Notes under the pieces: generated by a model
The model's database searches: none
Seen by the model: the letters and a program-made list of their open reading frames with translations, nothing else
Told to the model about the DNA's origin: nothing
Source of the DNA: Adenophora triphylla var. japonica
Lineage: Eukaryota > Streptophyta > Magnoliopsida > Asterales > Campanulaceae
Reading direction: 5' to 3'
NCBI GenBank assembly: GCA_022495995.1
Contig: JAFEMH010000074.1
Location: 744,001-808,000, forward strand
Length of the DNA: 64,000 bases
Part shown: positions 10,901 to 20,078 of the stretch, piece by piece
How positions within the stretch are numbered: the stretch's first letter is position 1
How the letters are laid out: each line of letters starts with the position of its first letter
Translations under genes and position numbers: made by a program

Positions 10901-11960
10901 CGTGTGCTGGCATCCTTGCGGGCATGCGGTCTGCAATCACGAGGGGATCACCGCGCATCATCAGGTTTAAGACCGCGTGCTGGCACCCACTTTTTGCTTC
11001 TTCTTTTTTTTTGGGCATTCACTTCTACAGCTTTGGTAGTGAGGATATCACTTTCGCATTTTTCTGAGTTACAATAGTATGCAAAAAAATGTCTTACTTC
11101 TGATACATTTTTACCCTATCATCCTTTTATAATACAAAGATCAAAAATAGAACTTTCTAAGGTGATCGCTATTTCAAGTGTTTTTTAGGTTTTTTCCTTT
11201 TATTTCCATAGTTTTTAGGTTCCCTCTTTAATTATTTGGGTAATTTGATACGGACCTTCCCATTTTGGGGAGAGTTTATGAAAGTCGGGCCATTTGTTGA
11301 TTGTTCACGCATTTTGGACCCCTTGAGTCTTGTGGCAATCATGTACTTGCTCAATTTTGGCCTTTGTACATAAGGGCATGCGACGGCCAATGAGGACTCC
11401 ACGCATCAGCAGGTTTTGGGCCATGATGGCTTCTATATCCATTATTTTGATGGTTCACGCGTTAGGACTCTATGAGTCTTGTGGCGATCGAGTACGGGCT
11501 GAATTTGGCCTTTGTACATATAGGCATACGCGGTCAACAGCCAATGAGGCCTCCACACATCAGTAGGTTTGTGACCGTGTACTGGCATCCTTGCGCGCAT
11601 GCGGTCTGCAATCACGAGGGGATCACCGCGCATCATCTGGTTTAAGACCGCGTGCTGGCATCCACTTTTTGCTTCTTCTTTTTTTGGGGCATTCACTTCT
11701 ATAGCTTTGGTAGTGAGGATATCACTTTCGCATTTTTCTGAGTTACAATAGTATGGAAAAAATGTCTTACATCTGATACATTTTTACCTCTATCATCCTT
11801 TTATAATACAAACATCAAAAATAGTACTTTCTAAGGTGATCGCTATTTCAAGTGTTTTTTAGGTTTTTTCCTTCTTATTTCCATAGTTTGTAGGTTCCCT
11901 CTTTAATTATTTGGGTAATTTGATACGGACCTTCCCATTTTGGGGAGAGTTTATGAATGT
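7958..11960 (-). repeat. Tandem array of a ~676-bp unit in the 3' region of Tat-1b
   Basis: The landmark 'acggaccttcccattttggggagag' (one base different in the second copy) recurs at about 8688, 9362, 9896, 10575, 11251 and 11931. The spacing is near 676 bp, except one unit of about 534 bp. Each unit contains a copy of the integrase C-terminal codons (minus strand LSPKWEGPYQI) followed by 3' noncoding DNA. Inside each unit are shorter diverged repeats of roughly 70 and 150 bp, seen as repeated 'ggccaatgaggcctccac.catcag' and 'gggcatgcg' blocks. Tandem repeats in the 3' untranslated region are a known feature of Tat/Ogre-type elements and a known source of satellites. The ORFs along this array are shadows repeated with the unit. 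Confidence 0.9.
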
Positions 11961-12537
11961 CGGGTTGGGTCCCTTTTACCTCAAGGAGGGGAGGGCTTCT
12001 ACTGGGGCTACTACTTCTGATCCATAAGTGAGCGAGAAAGGAGTTTCTCCGATTGAGTTTCTGATAGTTGTGCGTATTACACATAGCGCGGTTTGGAGCT
12101 CGTCAAACCAGCGTCCTCCTCGTCCTTCTAAATATTTCCTTAGGGCAGCAAGGACTAACTTGTTCGCGGCCTCAGCCTGACCGTTTCTTTGAGGATAGGC
12201 TACTACGGATTGGCAGTGTTGGACTTTCATTCTTTCGCATTCAGCTGTGAATTTCGCTGCGAACTGAGTGCCATTGTCTGAAACTATTGCTGTTGGTATT
12301 CCAATTCGACACCAGATGTGATCGTGGATGAAATTGATGACATTTTCCTTGGAGATAGTGGCCAAGGCTTTTTCTTATGTCCATTTTATGAAATAATCCA
12401 CGGCCACTACTACATACTTGATGCTTCCTCTAGCGGTTAGGAATAGTCTTATAAGATCAATCCCCCAAGTATCCAACGGCAACGATGGTATAACCAATGT
12501 TTGCTCTATTGATGGGAGTCTAGGTTTGTCCGCAAAT
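11875..12537 (-). pseudogene. Integrase core and C-terminus of Tat-1b
   Basis: The minus-strand frame carries the three catalytic positions of a DDE integrase: TWGIDLI, IVSDNGTQF and NGQAEAANK. Then come WFDELQTAL and a C-terminal KLSPKWEGPYQI block ending in KLWK at 11875. Integrase inserts the cDNA into the nuclear genome. One in-frame stop follows VDYFIKWT near 12375, and a frame change precedes the C-terminal block. Upstream the gene is cut by the CACTA insertion at 12537/12538; it resumes at 16202 with the HH half of the zinc finger. Tat-type elements normally have gag-protease-RT-RNase H-integrase in one polyprotein. Confidence 0.85.
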
Positions 12538-12559
12538 CACTGGTACTTGTTTCGCGCCT

Positions 12560-13250
12560 GATTTCCGTCTCTAAAAACGAATATTCCTCGAATATTCGTT
12601 TCATTACCGCCACTAGATTCGCGCCTGATTTACCGACGGAATATTCCGTCGCTAGTTCTTTCTCAGCAACGGAATTATTCCGTCGGTGAAAAGTTAATAT
12701 TTTTTTATTTTTTTAAATAAACCAGCGACGGAATATTTCCGTCGGTGATAAATTAATTTTTTTTTATTTTTTTCTTTATCAGCGATGGAAATATTCCGTC
12801 GGTGATTATAACATTTAGTTTTTAATTATTTTTAATTATTTATCAGCGACGGATTTATTCCGTCGGTAGAAATTAATTATTTTTTAATTTTTTTAAATAA
12901 ACCAGCGACGGAATATTTCCGTCGGTGATAAATTTATTTTTTTTATTTTTTTTATTTATCAGCGATGGAAATATTCCGTCGGTGATTATAATATTTTATT
13001 TTTAATTATTTTTAATTAATCAGCGACGAAATAATTCCGCCGGTAGAAATTAAATATTTTTAATTTTTTAAAAATAAACCAGGGATGGAATATTTCCGTC
13101 GGTGATAAATTAATTTTTTTTAATTTTTTTAATTTATCAGCGACAGATATATTTCGTAGGTGATAAATAATTTTTGTTTTTTTATTTTTTTGTTTGTCAG
13201 CGACGGAAATATTTCGTCGGTGATTATAACGTGTAATTTTTAATTATTTT
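12560..13250. repeat. Left subterminal repeats of the CACTA element
   Basis: About ten copies of a short inverted motif (such as GACGGAATATTTCCGTC) follow one another roughly every 60 bases, separated by AT-rich spacers. They resemble the transposase-binding subterminal repeats of CACTA elements. The same motif returns at 15540-16201. Confidence 0.8.
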
Positions 13251-13448
13251 TTGAACTAATTAACAAAATAACTAGCTGAAAACATTAAAAAATTTAATTG
13301 AAAACGTTAGAAAACTGACAAGAATTTCAAAAAAACTAACTGAAAACTTTAAAAAACTAACTGAAAACGTTAAAAAACTGACTAAAATACTAAAAAATTA
13401 ATTGGAAACGTTAAAAAACAGACTGAAATTTCAAACAGTTATAAGTAT
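13250..13448. repeat. Short degenerate repeat inside the CACTA element
   Basis: A loose repeat of 'actgaaaacgttaaaaaact' type, with a period near 30-35 bases, links the subterminal block to the telomere-like block. No gene is seen. Confidence 0.5.
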
Positions 13449-13745
13449 ATGAGATTTGAGATTTAGAGTTTAGGGTTTAGGGGTTAGTGTATAAGTATAT
13501 GAGATTTGAGATTTAGGGTTTAGGGTTTTTGCTTAGGGTTAGAGTTTAGGGTTTAGGGGTATAGGGTTTAGGGTTTAGGGGTTAGGATTTAGGGTTTAGG
13601 GGTTAGGGTTTAGGGTTTAGGGTTTAGGGTTTAGGGTTTGCGGTTTAAGGGTTAAGGTTTAGCGTTTAGGGGTTAGGGTTTAGGGTTTAGGGGTTAGGGT
13701 TTAAGGTTTAGGGTTTAGGGGTTAGAGCTTAAGGTTTAGGGATAT
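13449..13745 (+). repeat. Interstitial telomere-like repeats, (TTTAGGG)n and variants
   Basis: Long runs of 'tttagggtttagggttaggg' with many one-base variants fill this stretch. The heptamer is the common plant telomere unit on its G-rich strand. The block is internal to a transposon, degenerate and bounded by unrelated repeats, so it is not a chromosome end. Confidence 0.85.
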
Positions 13746-13774
13746 GACTTAAGGGTTGGGGTATAAGTATATGG

Positions 13775-14495
13775 TATAGTAATGGTGGTAGTGGTTGTAC
13801 GTGATAGTAGTGGTGGAGTGGTGGTGGTGGTAGTGGTGGTAGTGGTGGTAGTAGTGATTGTAGTGGTGATAGTGGTGGTGGTGGTGCGTGGTGGTGGTGG
13901 TAGTAGTGATGGTAGTAGTAATAGTTGTGGTGGTATAGTAATGGTGGTAGTGGTTATGATAGTAGTGGTGGAGTGGTGGTTGTAGTGATTGTAGTGGTGA
14001 TAGTGGTGGTGGTGGTGCGTGGTGGTGGTGGTGGTATTAGTGGTGGTAGTAGTAATAGTTGTGGTGGTATAGTTATGGTGGTAGTGGTTGTGATAGTAGT
14101 GGTGGAGTGGTGGTGGTAGTGGTGGTTGTAGTGATTGCAGTGGTGATAATGGTGGTGGTGGTAGTTGTGATTGTAGTGGTGGTGTTTGGTGGTGGTGGTA
14201 GTAGTGGTGGTAGTAGTAATAGTTGTGGTGGTATAGTAATGGTGGTAGTGGTTGTGATAGTTGTGGTGGAGTGGTGGTGGTGGTAGTGGTGGTTGTAGTG
14301 ATTGTAGTGGTGATAGTGGTGGTGGTGGTGTGGTGGTGGTGGTAGTAGTGGTGGTAGTAGTAATAGTTGTGGTGGTATAGTAATGGTGGTAGTGGTTGTG
14401 AAAGTAGTGATGGAGTGGTGGTGGTGGTAGTGGTGGTAGTAGTGATTGTTGTGGTGATAGTGGTGGTGGTGGTGCGTGGTGGTGGTAGTAGTGAT
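13775..14495 (+). repeat. GGT/AGT-rich trinucleotide repeat with a higher-order period
   Basis: About 720 bases of 'ggtggtggtagt' sequence, organised in near copies of roughly 135-150 bases marked by 'gtggtggtatagtaatggtggtagtgg'. It is open in several frames (poly-Val on plus, poly-His/Thr on minus). I treat those frames as consequences of the repeat. Confidence 0.85.
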
Positions 14496-14591
14496 TAAAG
14501 ACAACATTTTTTTATCACAAGGATAATATGGGAAGCTAAATGTTGCATTTATACAATTTCAAAATAATAATCTCGCTTATTTTATTTATAG

Positions 14592-15229
14592 GAAAAGGAA
14601 CATGGGCCGGATGTCAGTTTTTTGGATGTTTTCTATAGCAGCTATGTTCGACCTCCTACATCGCCCGATCAACCTCCGCAATGGGTTGACGATCGCTCTA
14701 CATTGGCCTTTGTAAGTAAACTATCATTAAATGACTTGATTTTGAATATGTAAATTTATTTCTGTATATTACATTGTGTATATGATTATATTTGTTTGTT
14801 TTATTTTGACAGAGTACCTATCAAGCCGCTGTTGTTCCCAAAGGTACTCCTCACGGCCAGCCCGTTCCTTTCGTGCCTGAAGTTTGGCGCTCGGTCACCT
14901 CGGATGGACATCCAAAGAGAGGAGACCGATTGTTAGGGATGGGGGATTACGGGCTGCAATGCCTATTGACGTCGACCGGCCGTCGGCCAAATGTTTTCAC
15001 GCCCGATACTCGGTATAATGATTCGAGTATCGACACTCTGGAGGCTCAGCTGGCTGAGGAGAGACGCGTGGCTGCAGAGGCTCTTTTGGAGGCTCAGACA
15101 CAGGCTAGGGCAGAGCTTGCGGAGGCTAAGGCACAGGCTAGGGCAGAGCTTGCGCTGCATCAGGAGGAGACGAATCGTAAATTTGCGATGTTGATGGCCC
15201 AGATGCAGAATCTAGAGCAGCGGCGGTAA
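14592..15229 (+). pseudogene. 3' part of a CACTA-type plant transposon gene (Transposase_24-like), two exons
   Basis: Exon 14592-14711 is preceded by an acceptor (tttataG) and followed by a donor (GTAAGTAAA). The acceptor at 14811-14812 (TTTTGACAG) opens exon 14813-15229, in phase 0. The first exon contains DVFYSSYVRPP and QWVDDRS. The second contains VPEVWRSVTSDGHPKRGDRLLGMGDYG-like residues, the order seen in Transposase_24 proteins of CACTA elements (an En/Spm accessory protein that binds subterminal DNA). The C-terminus is an Ala/Glu/Arg-rich coiled coil (EAQLAEERR... to LEQRR) ending in TAA. The 5' exons are not found; the upstream GGT repeat replaces them. Family assignment is by motif order only. 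Confidence 0.6.
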
Positions 15230-15539
15230 TTTCCAGCCTCCCGAATCCCCCCCGAGTTGATTTCGTACTATTTTATACTTATTTGTAATAACATTTGTGA
15301 TATTTGTTTGTATATTACATTTTGGGTACTGGGATGTCCCCGCCCCGCCTCTCCACCGATTTGGTACCCGCGGGAGCCCCAGCCCCCCCCCCCGATTTGG
15401 TACGATGATATTTGGTTTTTAGTTTGGTACAGTGATATTTGGTTTTTAGATTTATAGTTTTAGTTTTATTAATTGAATTGTTATATCAGGTACAAAAAAA
15501 ATTGGTTCATTGATATTTTAATTGTTTTTTTATTTTATT

Positions 15540-16201
15540 GCATTATCAGTGACGAAAATTTTCGTCGCTGTATTAATTAATTTTAATTAAATTTTTATTC
15601 CAGCAACGGAAATTTCCGCCGCTATGTCAATTTATTTTAATTTAATTTGATTAAAATTTTAATTTCACCGGCGAAATATTTTGTCGCTGGAATAAAAATT
15701 AAATTAAATTAAATTAATTCAGCGACGGAAAATAAAAATTTAATTAAAATAATTAATACAGCGATGGAAATTTCCGTCGCTGAATTAATTTAATTTAATT
15801 AAATTTTTATTTCAGCGACGAAAATTTCCGACGGTGAAATTAAAAATTAATTAAATTAAATTATCTCAACGACGGAAATTTTCGCCGCTGAATTAATTCA
15901 TTTTAATTAAATTTTTATTTCACCGGCGGAAATTTTCGTCGCTGAAAAAAAAATTAAATTAAATTAAATTAATTCAGCGACGGAAATTTCTGTCGCTAAT
16001 ATCAAAAGATCACTGACGGAATATTTATTCCGTCAGTAAAATTAAAAGTATACCAACGGAATTTGGTCCGTCAGACCACTGCGGCGGGATGATAGCGGCG
16101 GACCACTGACGGAATTTTTCCGTCGGTGGTGAACTTTAGCGACGGAATTTTGACTTTAGCGGCGGAAATATCCGCCGCTAAAACATGTTATTCTGGTAGT
16201 G
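15540..16201. repeat. Right subterminal repeats and terminus of the CACTA element
   Basis: Repeats of 'gcgacggaaatttccgtcgct' in both orientations are spaced by AT-rich DNA. They become denser towards the end, where GC-rich 'agcggcggaaatatccgccgct' palindromes precede the terminal TAGTG. The segment 15230-15540 between the gene and this block shows only a C-rich patch near 15340-15400. Confidence 0.8.
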
Positions 16202-16720
16202 ATGGTTGGCAAATAGAACCCTTGAAATTTAATCTTGTCCGAGAGGGTGCGAGCACCCGGATGGTCGCCATAAACTCCTTCATGGACTTCATAGAGTAAA
16301 TTGGTGACCATGTGAGTTTTTACACATCTGAGTAAAGGTTTGGTGAATGATCACCGATATAGCACTCCATCTATGATCGTGTATTTTGCGATCACCTTTT
16401 TGATGAGTCTAGCATTTACTTGATCCTTGGGGAGAGCTTCTTTCTCGATGTAATCTCGGATTTCATCTACCCAGTCCCTTTCTTGGTACTCAATTTTGTT
16501 AATCTGAATCTGATCTGTGGCAGGCGTTTCTACAAATTCGATTTGGCAATTCGCGTTTAGATCTTCTATCTCTTGCTCGATAATTCTGGAGAGGAGGTCT
16601 GCTTCTGTATTGTATTCCATCATAATTTGGTTTAGCTCATAGTATTCGAAGTTTTTGAGAAGGGATTTTGCTAGACCGCAGTACTTGGCTAGAACTGGGT
16701 TATTTGTGTCATACTCCCCT
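16202..16720 (-). pseudogene. RNase H tail and integrase zinc-finger half of Tat-1b
   Basis: From 16720 leftward the minus frame reads an RNase H C-terminus (LAKYCGLAKSLLKNFEYYEL, then EYNTEADLLSRI), a linker, and DGVLYR at 16351. After a stop it continues with EVHEGVYGDHPGARTL and FQGFYLPT, the histidine half of the H2C2 integrase zinc finger. The CxxC half, about 15 residues, is missing between here and 12537, at the CACTA insertion. On the right the frame is cut by the Copia-1 LTR at 16721. The RT and gag of this element are not present in the window. Confidence 0.8.
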
Positions 16721-18286
16721 TGTTGGTGTTATGCCCTTAGCGTATAGTTATTTTGACTCATAACTAATACCGTTACGTAATCGCCTTTACCTTTTATAAT
16801 AGAGAATGTTTATCTTGAGTATTATACGCTTTACATGTTTGTTATAATATTCTGTGTCCCTAATTATTGTGAATAACTAGTATAAGTTGGTAATGGATAA
16901 TCATAGAGATGATTATATGCATGGGGATGCACATTACACTTATGGGTACTTGTTAGAGAACAATGTACTGGACTGACCCATCTATGAGATTTATGACATG
17001 GTCTATGGTCATATATGTCATGATTAAATCTCATGATAGTCGTGTAATTGGAATCCTTAGTACCTGAGATTATCATCGTCTTCTACAAGATGAACGTTGT
17101 GTTTGATATAGTCTAACACTATCTTTAATAGGATAGCAATAAGGGCTATATTGGTACGACTGGATTCTTGTAGGGAAGAATGATAAGTTAAGATGGGATT
17201 TGTCCCTCGTTAAGAGAGATGTCTGCTTGGGCCCCTCGATGAATAGTGTTGATAAAATGTGTGGCCACACTCAAAAGATTTGATAGAGATCAAATTCACT
17301 TGGATTATCAACATATTCGGAGTCGAGAAAGCATTGAACAATATAAGTTGACATGGACCATGACTTATATTCCATATGACATCGTGTGACAAAGGGATTG
17401 TGGCAATGATCTATAAAGGAATCAAGCTTTGATGTTATAATTAATTGGGTGGACATAATGACTTGCTAGAGATCACTTATGTCTTATGAGGTTGTTGTTT
17501 CAACTCACTACCAACATAAAACATAATTCCTAAATTGTCACACACAAAGAACGGATTATTAATTGGCTCAGATATGGAACTGATCAACTGGGCGACCGCC
17601 GGAGGGGATAGTGGGCGATCGCCCACAATCCACTATTCATCTGGGCGACCGCCGGGCTTTTGTGGGCGACCTCACACAAGGTTTTTCGAAAGAGCATAAA
17701 AAGGCTGTACAACTGGGCGGCCGCCGGGCCTTTGTGGGCGACCGCCCTGCCCCCATTTCAGCAGTTTTGTTTTGGCTTTAGATTAGGGTTTTTCTCCCTA
17801 ACAGTTTGGGATATTTATGAAGTATAAATAGCCCCTTTTGCCTCAGCCAAGATACACGAATTAGGGCTTGAGAAACACAAATCTCTTGATTTTGATTGCG
17901 AAACAAAGATCAAAACACCCTAGATTCAATTCCATTAGCCATTGATTGTTGAAAAGTGTTTCAACAATCGGGGATCATCTAGCAATCCAACAAGATTCAA
18001 TCTTGGTTCGTTCGCGTGTGGATTACCAATAGAGGGTGATTGCTTTATCACTTAAAGCTTGAAGGCCTAGCATTGCTGATTCATCACAAGGAAGAATAAG
18101 GAAGAAGATCAAAGTTTCGTCTACGACTCAAAGGTGAATTACGAATCGTGTACGGAAGACAAACTCACAACCAAGGTTAGTAAATCTATTTCATAGTTTT
18201 AATCTCTTCATGTTAGACGGATTCATGGCTAGGGTTTTGTGAATTATATAAATCTTCCGCTGCGCAGGTAATCCCAAAACCCAACA
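16721..18286 (+). repeat. 5' LTR of Copia-1 (1566 bp)
   Basis: Begins TGTTGGTGTTATGCCC and ends AACCCAACA, so TGTTGG/CCAACA terminal inverted ends. It aligns by eye with both LTRs of Copia-2 over long stretches, for example 'taatggataatcatagagatgattatatgcatgg'. The minus-strand ORFs in it are shadows. Confidence 0.9.
17589..17830 (+). promoter_or_regulatory. Copia-1 LTR promoter: GC palindromes and TATA box
   Basis: GTGGGCGATCGCCCAC (17611-17626) is a perfect palindrome. Related GGGCGACCGCC and GGGCGGCCGCC blocks occur near 17590, 17642 and 17714-17748. TATAAATA follows at 17823-17830. The homologous Copia-2 LTR has a different GC palindrome in the same place. Confidence 0.65.
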
Positions 18287-18287
18287 G

Positions 18288-18299
18288 TGGTATCAGAGC
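18288..18299 (+). promoter_or_regulatory. Primer-binding site of Copia-1
   Basis: TGGTATCAGAGC, one base inside the LTR, is the usual Ty1/copia site complementary to the 3' end of initiator tRNA-Met. Confidence 0.95.
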
Positions 18300-19250
18300 T
18301 TCGTTTAATCATGATTAGGTTAAATTGGCATGCTAGATATAATTGGATTATATGCTTTAACATGCTTGACGATATATATTGATGATTTTATGTGTATTGT
18401 TTGTGAAACAATTATATGCGATATAACATGATTATGATTAATAGTTTATTAATGTAATTGATTTTCTCTATGGGTTATTGATCTCTTTAATTTGATTAAT
18501 TAGATTAGTAAATTCTCAAATTGAAACAAATTGTTTGTTTAGGATTTGATGTTCATATTTAATTTGATTAACATGATTATTTGAATCCTTAAATTTTGAG
18601 AATTGATTAATTATGTAATTAATAATTGTTATTTGTTACTTGATTATTTTTATGATCCTATAGGAGGATATTCTGTGAAATCCCATGTTCATGGTTATAT
18701 ACACATAAGTTTCATATACAACCATGTGATGTTTGTTGCTATATGGAAAAACCTTCTTAAATGTTCAAGTTTTATGCCACCCCTGATTAGAACACTTGTG
18801 AAATATTTGGATATTTTGATGTAGTTTCGACTCAGTTTGGTGCATCACTATATCTTAATATGAGTCAAGATGAGATAACAGTTGATGTAGTTTTGACTCA
18901 GTTGGGTGCATCATTCTGTGTCTCATACGTTTGAAAAATGTTAAACTTAATTGGTGCTTTCAAAAGAGTTTTGACCCAAGGCATTGATGAGATTAAAACA
19001 TGTGTTGATATAAGATGTCTAGAATCTCATAAAAGTTCTAAGAGTCATATATGATATGATTGATAAGTGTTATCTACCTAAATAGCTTGATTTCAGGCAT
19101 TAACTTAGTTAAACAAAAATCAAGTGAAATATGGATCTTAGGCCATTATAATTATATGATACATGCTTGTGAAATACATTATTTGTCTCTTAGATGGTAA
19201 ATGTTTTGATACTTATATGTGCTCATATTGTTTGCATATTTTATTGTAGA
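18300..19250 (+). other. Copia-1 leader
   Basis: AT-rich untranslated leader between PBS and gag. It matches the Copia-2 leader (49373-50240), including a twice-repeated 'gactcagttgggtgcatca' motif. The small ORF at 18603-18824 is not conserved in that copy. Confidence 0.7.
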
Positions 19251-20078
19251 ATGCCATCTCACAAAAATCAACCCTTGTCACTGCGATCCGTCCTTGAGAA
19301 GGACAAGCTCGAAGAGAACAGTACAAACTATTTTGATTGGATTAGAAGCCTAAGAATTGTTCTAAGGCAAGAGAAGAAATTGTACGTTCTTGACGAACCT
19401 ATTCCTGCTGAACCCGCTGCCAATGCTTCAAGGGCAGATAAGGAGCAACATAAGAAACATGTTGATGATTCTAATGATGTTGCTTGCTTTATGCTTGCCA
19501 CCATGTGTAAGGCTCTTCAGAAGGACCTTGAACGCATGGAAGCAGCTTTTGACCTAGCACAACACTTAAAGGAAATGTTCCAAGTGCAAGCTTGGAAAGA
19601 GAGGTATGACGTGGTGAAGGCCCTTAATTCATGCAAGATTCAAGAGGGGCAGTCGGTAGATCCTTATATCCTTAAGATGAAAGGATATATTGAGCACCTT
19701 GATAGGCTTGGGTATCCTATGAGTTTGGAAATCGCAACGGATACAATAAGGAATTCATTGCTTGAAAGTTATGGTCATTTCATTATGAACTATAACATAA
19801 GTGGAATGGAGAAAAATATGTCAGAATTGCATGCTATGCTTAAGACTGCAGAGAAAAATATCAAGAAGCCTAGTACCGCAAATGTTTTAATGGTTAACAA
19901 AGGAAAAGGATTCAAAAAGGAAGGCAAAGTAGGTAAAGCAAAGGTTGCTAAACCTAAGGCAAAAGTTGCCAATGCCGAAGAGACAAAACCCAAAGTGCTC
20001 AAAAGGATGCAATTTGCTACCATTGCCAAGAGGTTGGTCATTGGAAGAAAAATTGCATGGCTTATAAGGAAGGCCTAA
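19251..20078 (+). pseudogene. Gag of Copia-1
   Basis: The start at 19251 is chosen because the conserved copia gag N-terminus (LSLRSVLEKDKLEENSTNY) follows it and Copia-2 starts at the equivalent ATG. Sixty-some codons in, KKLYVLDEPIP and then DVACFMLATMCKALQKDLE mark the UBN2-like gag core; KGYIEHLDRLGYPMSLE and SLLESYGHFIMNY follow. The zinc-knuckle end (about 20010-20078) is read in a shifted frame: the window has a one-base-type frameshift before the Cys/His motif, so the ORF ends in KAWLIRK-like residues. Gag would form the particle and package RNA. No other break is seen, so this is the best preserved gag in the window. Confidence 0.8.

Larger units (their letters stand above)
12538..16201. 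mobile_element. CACTA-like DNA transposon inserted in Tat-1b
   Basis: The right end, read inward on the minus strand, starts CACTACCAGAATAAC, a good CACTA terminus. The left end starts CACTGGTACTTG and matches only in its first bases. Both ends carry dense subterminal repeats built on GCGACGGAAAT and its inverse, typical of En/Spm-type elements. Between them lie telomere-like repeats, a GGT/AGT repeat and a two-exon gene fragment. Flanking triplets are AAT and ATG, so no clean 3-bp target duplication is visible. Without a recognisable TnpD-type transposase it is non-autonomous. Confidence 0.75.

Noticed and set aside
8089..11696. Family of small 64-84 residue proteins repeated along 8-11.7 kb
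   Set aside because: They follow the 676-bp repeat unit, occur on both strands, and overlap the 3' noncoding part of Tat-1b.
7958..11960. CRISPR-like array
   Set aside because: Units are ~676 bp with no spacer logic, and the surroundings are plant retrotransposons.
13449..13745. Chromosome end (telomere)
   Set aside because: The TTTAGGG repeats are degenerate, short and internal to a CACTA element with unrelated DNA on both sides.
13782..14507. Poly-Val, poly-Gly/Ser and poly-His/Thr proteins in both strands
   Set aside because: They are translations of a GGT/AGT repeat that is open in several frames at once; nothing supports expression.
16864..17456. Minus-strand ORFs in the Copia-1 LTR (repeated at 48450-48786 and 52491-52852)
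   Set aside because: They recur because the LTR recurs; the predicted peptides differ by frame changes between copies and have no known motif.
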